Below are positions 33,425 through 45,204 of a stretch of DNA of 64,000 bases, piece by piece; position 1 is the stretch's first letter, and the number at the start of each line of letters is the position of its first letter. The position numbers and the translations under genes are program-made. This DNA is from Dromiciops gliroides (lineage: Eukaryota; Chordata; Mammalia; Microbiotheria; Microbiotheriidae). The notes beneath the pieces were generated by a model. That model was given only the letters and a program-made list of their open reading frames with translations. It was not told where the DNA came from and did not search any database. The DNA is taken from contig NC_057861.1 in the NCBI RefSeq assembly GCF_019393635.1, forward strand, positions 726,384,232 to 726,448,231. Direction: 5' to 3'.

Positions 33425-34510
33425 AACAGAAAGAGAAATTCTATTTAAAGTAACAGTAGACAATATAAAATACTTGGGAGTCTACTTGCCAAGACAAACC
33501 CAGAAACTATATGAACACAATTACAAAACACTTTTCACACAAATATAATCAGATATAAATAATTGGAAAAATATCAATTGCTCATGGATAGGCCAAGTTA
33601 ATATAATAAAAAGAACAATTCTACCTAAATTAATTTACTTATTCACTGCCATACAAATCAGACCATCTAAAATTATTTTATAGAGTTAGAAAAAATAATA
33701 ACAAAATTCATCTGGAAGAACAAAAGGTCAAGAATGTCAAGGGAGGGTCAGCTAGGTGTCACAGTGGATAGAGCACCAGCCTTGGATTCAGAAGGACCCG
33801 AGTTCAAATCCAGCCCCAGACATTTGACACTTACTAGCTGTGTGACCCTGGGAAAGTCACCTAACCCCAATTGCCTAACAGCCCCCCCCCCCCAAAAAAA
33901 AAGACTATCAAGGGAACTAATGAAAAAAATGCACAGGAAGGGGAGCTAGCTATACCAAATCTGAAGCTTTACTATAAAGTGGCAGTCATCAAAACTATTT
34001 GGTACTGGCTAAGAAATAGAGTGGTGGATCAATGGAATAGGTTAGGCACAGGAGACACAGTAGTAAATGTAATGTAGTAATGTACTGTTTGATAAACCCA
34101 AAGATTCCAGCTTCTTGGATAGGAACTCAGTATTTGACAAAAAATGCTGAGAAAACTGGAAGATAGGATGGCAGAAACTAGCCATAGATCAACATCTTAC
34201 TCCGTATACCGAAATAAGGTCAAAATGAGTACATGATTTAGACATAAAAGGTGATACCATAGATAAATTAGGAGAGGAAGGAATAGTTTATCTCTCAGAT
34301 TTATGGAAAGGAGAACAGTTTATGACCAAACAAGATATAGAGAATTTTAGAAATGCAAAATGGATGATTTTGATTACATTAAATTAAAAAGGTTTTGTAC
34401 AAACAGAAGCAATGCATCCAAAATTAGAAGGGAGGCAGAAAACTGGGAAACAATTTTTATAGCCAGCATTTCTGATAAAGGCCTTATTTCTAAAATATAT
34501 AGGGAACTAA
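33425..34510 (+). mobile_element. L1 ORF2 late segment
   Basis: Translates to parts of L1 ORF2p such as 'aatacttgggagtctacttg' (KYLGVYL), [20 protein letters not shown] and [10 protein letters not shown], ending at 'tttctgataaaggccttatt'. It covers almost exactly the late ORF2 part absent from the neighbouring L1 at 27.6-32.8 kb. A SINE (33745-33900) is inserted. Confidence 0.85.
33745..33900 (+). mobile_element. tRNA-derived SINE (WSINE1-like, subfamily A)
   Basis: 'gggtcagctaggtgtcacag' to 'ccaattgcctaac', then a C-run and A-run. Duplication AAGAATGTCAAGGGA at 33730-33744 and AAGACTATCAAGGGA at 33901-33915. Confidence 0.9.
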
Positions 34511-35290
34511 ATCATGGTTGTTAAAAGTATCAGATGAGTGTTCTGCAAAATTTTGCAAAAACATACCCTATTATTGTTATTAATAAGAAAAATGTATAGA
34601 CAATTGGTTCAAAGTATCCACTTTTTAAACCAAGATGGGGGAAGCATGGCTAGACAGCAATTCTTCCAAAAACAATTTGTAGGTTTCAGTGGATAAACTT
34701 TATGTAAATTTAAGGTGTAGAACAGCCACAAAGAAAGCTAATGCATTTATGTACCACAGGTGGCATGAAGAGAAAGAAGCACTGTATGTTTCCTGGGGTA
34801 TAGAAGTGATAGTCCCACTTCACTCTGTCCTCCAAGTCACAGCTGAAATATTTCGGTCAGTTCTGGCCACCATATTTTAGGAACACCATTGGTACGCAGA
34901 AGAAAACAATAAGGACAATGAAGAATTTCTGGTTAATCCCATGTGAGAATCATTTGAAAGAAGTGTGAATGTTTAGCCTGGAGAACAGGAGGTTCAGACA
35001 TGAAAATCACCCTCAAGTGTTTGAAGGGTAGCCCCATCAAAGAGAGATTAGAATTGTTTTGATTGTTCTTAAAGAAAATAAGTTATCAATTCACTTGCAA
35101 AGAGGAAATTTTAGGCTTAATTTGAGAGACTCAACAATTAACTTCGCAATTTGAACCGTCCCAAAGAGAATGGATGTTGCTCAAAACAAAGCCTGGATTA
35201 CTTGGCAGATAAATCATAGTAGGGATCTGTTTCCAGGTACAGGTTGGATAGAGTAGGTGATCTCTGAGGTATATTCTAAATCAGAAATTC

Positions 35291-35640
35291 AAGCTTCCTG
35301 TTATGTACCCAGAATAGCAATAGGCCTTAATGGCTAGATCAAAAAAGCCCAGAGCAGAAAAGCCCAGGGAAATTGTTCTTCCTTTTGAAAAGCTGAAGAA
35401 CACAAGATGAGTTACATAGAAAAATTAGAGAACAATTAAAAATATATAGAATAATAGATGTAAAACCGGGAGGAGCTTCAGAATCCAACCTCATCATTTT
35501 ACATATGAGGAAACTGAGACCGGAAGATGAAATTATTTGGTTCAGATTGTACAGGTAGCAAGCACCAGAGATAAGATTAGAACCCAGGTCCTCTCATTCC
35601 AGAGACTATTCTACATTGTCTCCCTATGCGCAAATTAACA
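35291..35640 (-). repeat. Inverted MIR-type fragment and flanks
   Basis: About 35480-35630 holds 'tcatcattttacatatgagg', 'aaactgagaccggaagatga' and 'aacccaggtcctctcattcc', an inverted MIR-type repeat. The first 180 bases are unrecognised. Confidence 0.6.
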
Positions 35641-36401
35641 TCCTCTGGTACCCAATGGATTTTAACAATGCTATGGGAGTTTCAGGAAGGAAGACAAACA
35701 TGTTGGACCAGGCTTCATTAAGGAAATGAGATGACTTGGTTACTGAAAGATGAGAAGGATAAGAATATAGGAAAAATAGGAAAGGATAAAACATTCTGTG
35801 AGGAGGAAATGGCATTTGTAAAGGCATAGAGAGGAATTATCACGGCTTGGGTTGTGGTGGGGAGAGAAATACAGAAATCTGATTAAGGATAGGTTAATGT
35901 TGAGGAGTAATGGAAAATAACATTGGGTAGAATAGTTTCAGAACATTGAAAGCAATGCAGGCTAGAGATATTAAAGCTTAATTAATAAGGTAGATAATAG
36001 TGGCCCAGTCTTGGACAGGGATGGCATGACAGGAGCACTTGCCTATAAAGATGGATCTGGCCTGGGTAAATGGGACAGATTGAAAGGAAAAGAGAAAGTA
36101 AATTGAGATTCAGAAGAATAAAGTGACTTTATTCATAGTTCTAGTAAAATAGTGGGGGGTGTGTGGGGAGGGATTGGGGAGATAGTTCTAGTCATCTAAT
36201 TCCAAGTACTCTGCCTCTCAAGCTACTATAAGGACTGAATGAGAATATATGGCCCCAATTCAAAGCCAAACTGACTTATTCCTCATATTCTTCCAACCCT
36301 TTTGTTTTATAAGATGGAACAGAAATATTGGTCTCTTTACCTTGGAATAGCTAGTTGAGTAAGTTAAAATGTAAAAAGCACACTATTTGTGGGAGTTAAT
36401 A
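35641..36401. other. Intergenic; possible degraded ancient repeat
   Basis: Purine-rich text ('gaggaggaaatggcatttgt', 'aaggcatagagaggaattat') resembles the middle of the ancient long repeat but is too diverged to align by eye. No gene. Confidence 0.4.
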
Positions 36402-36412
36402 TTATAGCAAGA

Positions 36413-36557
36413 AGGGCAGCTAGGTGGCACAGTGGATAGAGCACCGGCCCTGGATTCAGGAGGATCTGAGTTCAAATCCGGCCTCAGACACTTGACATTT
36501 ACTAACTGTGTGACCCTGGGCAAGTCACTTAACCCCAATTGCCTAAAAAAAAAAAAG
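36413..36557 (+). mobile_element. tRNA-derived SINE (WSINE1-like, subfamily A)
   Basis: 'agggcagctaggtggcacag' to 'ccaattgcct' and an A-run. Duplication TTATAGCAAGA at 36402-36412 and 36558-36568. Confidence 0.93.
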
Positions 36558-36568
36558 TTATAGCAAGA

Positions 36569-37025
36569 GATGAATTCCAACATTTCTGAAGAAAATTGGC
36601 TCTTCTGAAAATTCTGTTCTAATGGAGGAATTACAAAAGAAATCCCATGTGACCTTGGGTAAGTTATTTAACCTCAGTGGACCTTAGTTTCTTCAAACCA
36701 CTAGTAGGACTTCTTAGTTCCTTGATATTTAGTAATATCTTAGTTGGCAGCTAACACATTCTGGTTGTCTGAATGGGGACTAAGAGTATGAAGAATGTAC
36801 ACCTCCCTCTTCTAGCTCAGTCCAGTACAGGGATGTTCCTATCCCTCCAAAGGGTCACTTGACTGATGAGGCCACTTGCCATTATACAATAGGTAGGCTC
36901 TTCATTCAATACTCTGGTTGCCAGTGAATCATTTGGGTATGGGGGTTGGTGAGCAGTAGGTCCTTGGGGTCCTAAAAGTAGGACATGTAATGATAGCTAG
37001 CAGTTTCCTGTTTAGTGTCTATATT
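36569..37025. other. Intergenic, minor MIR fragment
   Basis: A MIR-like core at about 36640-36700 ('catgtgaccttgggtaagtt', 'aacctcagtggaccttagtt'). The rest is unrecognised. Confidence 0.45.
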
Positions 37026-37145
37026 CAGTAAAAAGGTAAGCTTTTTGAGGGAGGGAACTATTTTTATTTTAACCTTCTCTCTCTATTACCTAACATAATG
37101 CCTTGTACATAGTACACACTTAACAAATACTTGTTCACTTGGATT
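37026..37145 (+). repeat. L2-type 3' end
   Basis: 'ggtaagctttttgagggagg', 'ctaacataatgccttgtaca' and 'cttaacaaatacttgttcac' match the L2 3' tail. Confidence 0.65.
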
Positions 37146-37548
37146 AGACATATTAATTAACCAAATAATTGCCAACTGTCACTTTTATTTCATTGGCTCC
37201 ACTGAAGCTGCATCTCATTAAATGACACTTCTGTGTTCCTTTCCAAGAACACCCAAATGACAACAAAATTATACCTTTCCTTGAGGAGTGTAAGATTAAA
37301 ATAGCTGGGGGGGAGAGGGGAGTGCTTTCCCACATCTTTATTTACGTTGCTTTCTCCATACAACTGCATCTATATTGTCTTTTCTATGGAAACCAAAAGA
37401 ATTTCAATCATGCTCAGAAATTGCTGGGCTCTTCTAGCCTTTAGATAGTTTGATGTAATTGATGAAGATCTATTTTCAAAAATGGCCTAAGATATGTCAG
37501 GTTATTTTCAAATTTTATATTCAGTAATACAACCTATGATATAATCAC

Positions 37549-37599
<51 letters not shown>

Positions 37600-38779
37600 G
37601 ATACAGATGTAGATGTAAATGTATAGATAGAGATAGAGATCCACCCAAAGATATTATTCTGGCAATTTTTCCCTAATTAATTATCTTAGTATATGAGACT
37701 TTCAATGTAAGGAATAAGGCTGGAGAATTGGGGGTCCCTCCTGTGCCCTGAGGAAAGAGAAGAGAGAAGCCAGTTGATCCAGTATCTCCATCACAACATG
37801 TATATCTGCATGAGCGAGCCCACAGTCAGCTGACTACTGAACTACAAAGGACATTTTTTCTCTGATAATAACCATTGAACCTTGTTTGACCTAGGGATAA
37901 TTCTTTGTTTGATTTCCTTTTTTAAAAATCTATCTAGGCAAGCAAAAGTTATTCAGGTTAGATCTACTACCTTTGAAAGGAATGTGTTAAGGAAGCTTAC
38001 ATTCCTTATTTGATGGCCATTTAATATAGTCAAGTAACTGGTCGGTCTGTTTAAGGCAAGGCTTCTGAAGTGAGATATCTCTTGCTAGGGCCTCTCAGTT
38101 CAGGATTTGATTATTAGCTCTAACTAGAGATGTGCTGGAGCCAGCTCTCTGGAGTCACTTGTTAAATTTTCACTATGAGTACATACACCTCTAAAAATTT
38201 GCAAATAAATTAAATCAATAAATGTATAAAGCAATGAATAAACTTTGCAAATGTATAAATCAGGACTTGTTTTATTGGGTAATGTATGGTCTAGGCTTCC
38301 AAGTGTGAAGTAAATATTTAAAATGCAGATGAAACTTCAAAGTGTGTCATGAGTACTTCCCTTGTTCCCAAAGCCAATTGTTAAACATTCACCAGCAGAC
38401 TCCTGGCTCTAACCTTCAGAGATTTGATTCTCTTAGTTCACCCTGGGTAATCGGACCGTAGAGAACTGATTCATATCAACCAAATTCACAAGAGACTTAT
38501 TTCTAAACCCCAATGGCAGCTAATTAATTTATGGTACAAAATATACCACACCTAATAACTAAGACCACTTGGTTGTTTACCCCGGACATCCTCTTCCTGA
38601 GGTCTACTGAGGATGCAAAATTGTAAATCCAAAAGTTTTTTGTGTAGTCACAAACTCCATAAAAGAGGGAAGTAGATGTTATTAAACATACTTTGAGGGG
38701 GTTTGAAGAGAATGACCTTACCAATATTACTATTCCCTCAGGAAATAATCCCACCATTACCTTCTAATCCTGTGCAACT
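37146..38779. other. Intergenic, mostly single-copy
   Basis: No repeat family or gene recognised apart from the (TA)n(TG)n tract at about 37545-37605. The far end may already belong to the decayed 3' part of the RTE element to the right. Confidence 0.45.
37545..37605. repeat. (TA)n(TG)n microsatellite
   Basis: 'atatatatatatgtgtgtgt' continuing as about 18 GT units. Confidence 0.93.
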
Positions 38780-40000
38780 CTTCTCTGTTCACCCCATAAA
38801 TCCTCCACAGAGGATGGACACAATGTGTTTAAACCTTCCTCTGGTCCTCTAAAAATTTAATGAATGGGCTATTCATAATTCCTTCTTCTATGTTGTGACA
38901 TGACTAAGCCATCTTTATTTCCAGTCATGCATCTTTCTGATCATATTCTTTATGACACTACTATCATAAAATTCTTCGTTAGAATGCATTGCAGCCTCTT
39001 CACACCCAGCATATATCTCTCCATTGCTATTTAGGAGATCTGTAATTCTTGATTGTTTGCAGACTGGGGCATTCTATAACTGAAAGTCATAAAAGAAAGA
39101 TTATCAGAAAAAAATCTGCTGTTAAAAATGGGCCTTTATTTAAGGGAGAGGCTTGGAGTCACTAAAGGTACTTTAGGATGTCTCGGAGACAAGATAGTCC
39201 ATTCTCTTCCTCCTGTCCAATTCAGGGCCCAATTCATAACCTATTCATGGTATCTACACAAAATATATGTACCAAAAGACAAATTCCATAGCTATCCATC
39301 CAACAAACATTCTATCACTTGGTTTTTCCTGTATGGATCATTGGGGGCAAACCCTTTTAAATGACTGTGAAAGTCATTTAGGAGACTGCAATGTTCTAGA
39401 GTTTGACAAAATTATCACATCATCTGTGGCAAATAGAAGGATTGGGAGAACTTTGGCATCTATAAGGAATCCCTTTTCCATCTAGATCCTGCGCTAGACA
39501 ACTGTGGTGCAGCAGCATACAGCTTTGGTCTACATATTCCTTTCAGAGTTTGTTCTATTTGATATAATTAATTAGAAAGTTAACAGTCATAATTCCAGAG
39601 AATCAATGATGAAGCATGTTACCAATCTCCTGACAGGTAATGAATGACCTAAACTTGCAGAATGAGATCCATTTTGGGACATGGCCAATGGGGAATTAAT
39701 TTTGCTTGACTATGCATATTATACAAAGGTTTACTTTTTCTTTTCTTTTTTTTTAATGAGAAGGAATATGTAAAAAGAAGGGTTCACTGAAATCAATTTA
39801 ATTTTAAAATAGAGGCTCAAAACTATCTCTATTGTTTTATCTCTTAAGGAGTCATGATTTTGATATGTGGACACAAGATTTTTGTTTAAGGAGGTGTTTT
39901 ATTGTAAGGTGCTGTTTTACTGTACTGAATTAAAGGCTTTTTTGTAGTCAATAAGCAACAAAAGTTCTGAGAAATGACCCTAAATTATATTTCTGTTAGG
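38780..40000 (-). mobile_element. RTE-type LINE relic (reverse-transcriptase region)
   Basis: The minus strand reads LLLIDYKKAFNSVQ near 39930 (RT motif A), LLFATDDVIILSNS near 39430 (RT motif C, with an extra T inside the FADD box) and NELGPELDR-like text near 39225, then a degraded 'RWAGH'-like region near 38930. Order and spacing fit an RTE-clade ORF. A non-coding repeat at about 39590-39790 separates motifs A and C. Stops throughout; dead. Confidence 0.72.
39590..39790. repeat. Unnamed interspersed repeat inside the RTE relic
   Basis: 'gggacatggccaatgggg', 'ttttgcttgactatgcatat' and a T-rich end 'ttttcttttctttttttt' recall a marsupial dispersed repeat I cannot name. It interrupts the RT frame of the RTE relic. 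Confidence 0.45.
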
Positions 40001-40794
40001 TTATATAATAGCCTAGCAAATTTCTATTCTCTGCTCTACTGAAGTATTTGTTGAAATAGCAGAGATTTTGATTTCAAATCCTATCTTCTGGACAATACAG
40101 AGAAGAAATATTGACATATTCTTACTATTGTTCCCCTTTTCCATATTCCTTACCAGTCACAGAAGGTTTTGTCATGACAACAGTCTCAAAAATTCATGGC
40201 ATGTTACAGTTTCCCATATTGCAGTTTATGTTCCACATTAATTACATTTCAGGGTGGCTGTTTCTTAATGACTTAAGGAGAAACACTTTAATCTCATTTG
40301 CAAATCACAATGTAGGATGGATTTCTATTATACAAAACAGGAATAGAGGAATATATTCTGCTCTTAAATATTACTTGACATGATATTATAACCAGCTCAA
40401 AAAAACAGTTACTCTGGATTATAGTCCAGGCTTTATGTCTTTGATTACAGTCAACTCCATTTCCTCCAAGATATATCTAAAGGTAATCAATGAAAACAAA
40501 CAGGCAAGTTGATTTGGAAGCTAGAGCCATTAAAAATGCAAAGTCAATGACTGTCTACATTTAGACAGCAATTGGTTAGAATTCAGTTATTAACAAAAGA
40601 AAGAAAAGTGGTTCATTAAGAATACTTTTTAAATTCATAGAAGAGAGAAGAAGGCTATTCAGAAGGAACCATAGACAAGAAGGATAGCTGTGAAAGTAAC
40701 ATGTTGAATTTATTATATATTTTGCTTTAAAAACTGTGTTTTTGATATTTGTAGCTTCATATGGAATCCTTTCCCCACCTATTATATATTGCTA
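40001..40794. other. Intergenic, no gene seen
   Basis: May include decayed N-terminal RTE sequence, but no motif is readable. The 90-codon frame at 40111-40383 has no recognised homology. Confidence 0.4.
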
Positions 40795-41048
40795 CTAGAT
40801 GGCCCATTAGATAAAACATTGGGCCTGAAGTCAGAGAGATCTCAATTCAGATCTCACCTCAGATGCTTGTTGTTGTTTGTCCTTGATTTTGAAGACCAAT
40901 GACATCACAGGTAATATCTTGACTTGGGTTTAAATGAGGCAGAGTTGAACTAAGTTGTCAGCCCCAATCTCTCTTCCTGAGTCATGGAAGTCCAGAGGTA
41001 AGACAAAAGTCAAGATAATTGATCATGGTTGTAAGGAATTAATTGTAA
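40795..41048 (-). mobile_element. RTE-tailed SINE (with a short + strand SINE head before it)
   Basis: 40795-40865 is a + strand tRNA-type head ('tagatggcccattagataaa', 'gggcctgaagtcagagagat'). From 40868 the minus-strand RTE-tailed element begins: 'gttgtttgtccttgattttg', 'gaccaatgacatcacaggta', 'aatgaggcagagttgaacta', 'ctcttcctgagtcatggaag'. Same family as 54.4-54.8 kb. Confidence 0.7.
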
Positions 41049-41049
41049 T

Positions 41050-41775
41050 CTGGGGTTTCCATCACCACATCTTTGCTTCATTATGGTCAGATTGAAAAGA
41101 TGTAATCTTGAAAAGCCTAAGAGAAGATGGGTGTGTACTTGAAGAGATTATGGAAAAGAACAACTAAGTATCTAAACCTCCTCTAGTAGTTCCTCTATGC
41201 CCACATGGCCCTGGCCAAATTATAATGGGGACAGCCCAGGGGGTATGTTGAACCAATTGGAGACTCAGCAGGGCTAAGAACCTTCCCTTACTGTGGGGGA
41301 GGAAAAAAGTGGGGAGAGAGAAGTAGTGTGTAGAGCTTCAGCCCGAACTGGAGAGAGACTGCACAGCTGACTCTCATTGAAACTATGGACCCCAGGTGGT
41401 GGTGAGTTTGTGGAAAGAAGGCCAGCTCTTTGAGCTAGCTGAGCTGGAAGCAAGTTTGGGTTTTGAGTCAGTCTTTGCTAGAGCCAGGGAGCGTATTCGT
41501 TGTCTCTTCCCCTATTCCCTTTCTCATTGTCCCAGGCTTTATTAACTTTACCTGTGTTGTAAATTTTGTTCCCTTTAATAAAACCTGGTTTGTTTGTGGA
41601 AAAGAGGCTGTTAATCTCCTTTCTTATTAGTTTGGGAGAAATAACTAAAAAAAGGCAATTTGAAAGGGAGGAAACTTTGGACCTAGAAGTCTCTCATTAT
41701 TTTCTGAACCCCAATATTATGGAGAGCCACCCAATTAACTATCCCCATATTAAATTTGGCCCTTACATGGTTGAC
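41050..41775 (+). mobile_element. Solo LTR fossil of an endogenous retrovirus
   Basis: LTR-like layout on the + strand: a U3-like stretch, a polyadenylation signal in 'ttaataaaacctggtttgtt' near 41575, and a U5-like stretch after it. No internal retroviral sequence is adjacent and no clear terminal repeats can be read, so the borders are approximate. It appears incomplete and old. Class uncertain. Confidence 0.5.
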
Positions 41776-42215
41776 CATGCAGTGGATGCTGTCTGACCAA
41801 GCGCTAAGCACTCCATAGCACCTGCTTGATTGACCTTCATTGCCAGTGGAACAAATTGTTCTCACCTGACAGTTCCTCCAAGGGAATTCTTCACCTGTTT
41901 GGGGTAGACATCCCCCTACTTCACCAACAGAGTTGAGGTCTGTGGGTTACCTGCAATCTGGTTTAGCCCATCTGCCCAAGTTACTAGTTGGATGACTCCT
42001 AAGTTTCTTAATCTCTGTCTGCCTCAGTTTCCTCAACTGTAAAAGATGAATAATAGTAGTATGTCCTTGCCAAGGTGGTTAAGAAACAAATGAGGTAATA
42101 TTTGTAAGAAAAAACAGTACAGTGTCTGGCACTGCTAATATTTGCTGATAATTGATCATTTAAAAGGGATACACATAATCCCTATTGATAATTGATAAAT
42201 GCTTGTTTCCTTCCT
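41776..42215 (+). repeat. Unassigned stretch followed by a MIR-type 3' half
   Basis: 41776-41985 ('cttcattgccagtggaacaa', 'gggtagacatccccctactt') is a repeat-like sequence I cannot place. 41985-42210 carries 'cagtttcctcaactgtaaaa', 'aaacaaatgaggtaatattt' and a short tail, a MIR-type copy. Confidence 0.5.
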
Positions 42216-43370
42216 CCTATTTCTTCCCTTTTTGGGGGTATTCATTAAATCCACAAGTTTAAAAAAATGCCTTTTAAAAAGAAGAAAAACTGGAAAATCA
42301 AACCAATCTTAACTTGTCATCCCCACCCCCACTCCTACCCCCCAACTAATTTACACCAATTCCTTCAAAAGCTAGTGGTTAAAACTGATAACTTTCTGTA
42401 AAGAGAATTGATGGATGGGGTCAAACAAAACTCAACCTTAAGCTTTCAGGCTATTCCTCTAATGTCTGTACTTTATGCTTAGAATCCAATTGAGATACTG
42501 GTGAATTGTTTCAGTGTATAAGTGGGCATTCTCACAAAAAGGTTTTCTTGTCCTTGGAACACTTTGGTTGCCACACCAAAAAAAAAGTGCCAGTTTTTAA
42601 AATGTCAACTTCTGATGCAGTGAATATCTACATATACAAAGGATACTTAAAAAAAAAAGATAGAGTCTATCAAACTTTTCCAACAATAATTCAATAAACA
42701 TTTACTAAGTGCTGACTATGTCTCAGTCACTGTTCTAGATACGAACACAAAGATAAAGCTGTCCTTCTCTTCAAGGACCTTGCATTTGCCCATGGGGATA
42801 CAAAAATTAAGGTTGATCTTACTGAATTTTTCACTTTTCAATCATTATATGTAATCTTTATTTTTAAATTCATCAGTAACAATAGATTGTTTACAGTAAC
42901 AATAGAGATAACAATAGATGTTTGATCCTTCAGTAGGATTGGCCATTGTGTGTTATTCAATAGCATTAGTTAGTTGCAAGGCAAATCCTGTTGTATGTGT
43001 ATATTTCTTCCAAAACCTCCAAAGTCTATAATTGGAATTCCAATGAATGCCAACAAACAAATGCAATATAAGACAACTGGTAAGGCTCTCCCTGGAAACA
43101 GATAGTGGAATGAGAAATCAGAAGCACACAACAGCATACAAGAACATATTTTTCTTTTCTATTTTAAAAAAGGATCTTGATTAAAATCATTTCAATCAAT
43201 TATAAGGAATATTTTTTCTACATCTGAGATTTCATCACAGAGTCCCATAAGAACATTCTTTTTCCAACAGAGTTCTATAGCTTACTGTCTTAGTTGTCTA
43301 GCACATATTTTAAAATATTTGCCCCCAGTTATAAAGACATGTCAGAAGCAGCATTTAAACCCTAAATCTA

Positions 43371-43371
<1 letters not shown>
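42216..43371. other. Intergenic, no gene seen
   Basis: A start piece of the ancient long repeat lies at about 42690-42800 ('aataaacatttactaagtgc', 'ctcttcaaggaccttgcatt'). 'aacaatagat' is repeated near 42880-42920. No gene. Confidence 0.5.
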
Positions 43372-43439
<68 letters not shown>

Positions 43440-43440
43440 G
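43372..43440. repeat. (TATC)n microsatellite
   Basis: About 16 tandem tetranucleotide units with almost no interruption; probably polymorphic. It abuts the 5' truncation of an RTE element. Confidence 0.95.
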
Positions 43441-44225
43441 ATGAGATTGACACATGCATTGCCAGAGTTATCCCAGCTTTTGGGAGGCTCCAAGGGAAGA
43501 CCAAACTGAAGGACTACAGAGATGTAGTGGTGACCTCATTGATGTATGCTTGTGAAATCTGGATACTATGCCAGCAACATGCCAGGAACCTGAATCACTT
43601 TCATTTGAATTGTCTTAGAAAGATTCTGAAGAAGATTTGGCAAGATAAGGTACTGGACTATGAAGCCCTTTCTCGAGCTAAACTGCCAAGCATTCAAACA
43701 TTACTGCAGAGAAAGAAACTCTGATGGGCTGGCTCTGTTGTTCAAATGCCAAAAGTACATTTGTCTAAAATACTATTTTACAGAAAACTTACAGAAGGCA
43801 AGTGCTCACATGGAGGTCAGAAGAAGTGATATAAGGATACTCTCAGGGTCTCTCTGAAGAATTTTGGAATCTATTAAATCAATGGGAGACACTGGCAAAA
43901 ACCCACCCAGCATGGCACACCCTTATCAAAGAAATTGCTATGCTCTTTGAGCAAAGCAGAATTTATTTTGTATTATTTTAATAAGGTATAGTCAATTTAT
44001 TATTATTAATCCACTACATATTTGTTGGCCTCTAGTGATTTTGAGCTCCCTGTTCCAGTATTAACTCCAAACATAAGGTGTGTGTTTATGTCTAACCTGT
44101 GGCAGAGCTTTCTAAATTAGTACTGGTCTGATCAGCCACAATTGGATACATTGCACCTTGATTTCAACATAGTGATGCCATTTTGGTCCTCTTCAAGAAC
44201 AAAAGACAACAAACAAATAAGATAG
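43441..44225 (+). mobile_element. RTE-type LINE, C-terminal ORF and 3' UTR
   Basis: A readable frame gives VVTSLMYACEIWILCQQHAR, then LNHFHLNCLRKILKKIWQDK and 'gcattcaaacattactgcag' (SIQTLLQ), the conserved region after the reverse transcriptase in RTE-type elements. A frameshift follows near 43720, then 'ggctggctctgttgttcaaa' (WAGSVVQM). The 3' end 'ttggtcctcttcaagaacaa' is the tail shared with the RTE-tailed SINEs. An AT-rich stretch at 43968-44020 also occurs at 46760-46880. Not functional. Confidence 0.85.
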
Positions 44226-45003
44226 AAATGATAAAGTCAGAGGAGCTTATTAGATCACCAAGTGTGACAATATAGAAAGAAAAGTGAGGAGTATTAATCT
44301 ATTGATTAAAGGATAAGATATGGATAAGATTTGGGAGGTACAAAGGAGAATCAAGGGAGAATAGTGTTCTGAAAATCTAGATAGGAGAAAATATTCAGGA
44401 GGGGATCAGCAGTATTGAATTCTACGGAAAGGTCAAGAAGGATGAGGATTGACTATCCTGCCTTCCAGAGACAAAAGAAAGTGAGATAAATGCAAAGGAA
44501 AATGCAATAAAATACTATGAAAAAAATAGGCAGAAAAATCCTTTTTTCCTCTCAGGTACTAAGAATTGTGGAGGGGGGCAGGTATCAAGGAAAGCTTCAT
44601 GGGAGAAATAGCACCTGTTGTGAATCTTGAAGGCAAGAAAAGACCTCAAAAGGTCTACAGTGGGAAACATCATAAGTATGATGACACACAGCTAAATAAG
44701 TACATTGAGACCAGATTAAGAAAGGTCTTGAATGAGGACATAGGTTGAAAGCCCAACTTGATTTCTTATTTCATGTGCAAATCTGGGAAAGCCTCTTAAA
44801 TTTGGGGGCTCAGTTTTCTGTAAAATTGGGATGGAACAGATAACCTTGTAGGTTCCTCCAAGATGTAAATCATTGATTGCATGGTCTTCTAAATGCCAAA
44901 ATCCAAAGTTTGTACTTTAGTCAGTTGACACTGGGCAACCATGCTAAGTTTTTGAGTATAGAAATGATATAATCTAAATAGTGCATTAAAATGATTAATC
45001 AAG

Positions 45004-45121
45004 TGGATGGAGCACCGGCCCTGGATTCAGGAGGACTTGAGTTCAAATCCGGCCTCAGACACTTAACACTTACTAGCTGTGTGACCCTGGGCAAGTCACT
45101 TAACCCCAATTGCCTCCAAAA
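45004..45121 (+). mobile_element. tRNA-derived SINE (WSINE1-like, subfamily A, 5' truncated)
   Basis: Begins inside the head at 'tggatggagcaccggccctg' and ends 'ccaattgcctcc' plus A-run. Perfect 16-bp duplication AAAATGATTAATCAAG at 44988-45003 and 45122-45137, so the truncation happened at insertion. Confidence 0.93.
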
Positions 45122-45204
45122 AAAATGATTAATCAAGGACATAGTATAAAAGATGAATTAGGGCGGAGATATACTAAAAAATGAAAGACCTGCTAGGAAC
45201 CATT

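Larger units (their letters stand above)
32825..35290 (+). mobile_element. L3/CR1 LINE relic split by a later L1 piece
   Basis: Left part 32825-33290: 'gattttagcaaaacttttga' (DFSKTFDK-like RT motif A) and 'gtctccagtggagtgcccca' (SSGVPQ). Right part about 34680-35290: 'aaagaaagctaatgcattta', 'gaagtgatagtcccacttca', 'gtttagcctggagaacagga', ending 'tgatctctgaggtatattct'. Same layout as the 17.4-19.0 kb element. An old MIR-type piece (about 33290-33420) and an L1 segment (33425-34510) lie between. Confidence 0.8.
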
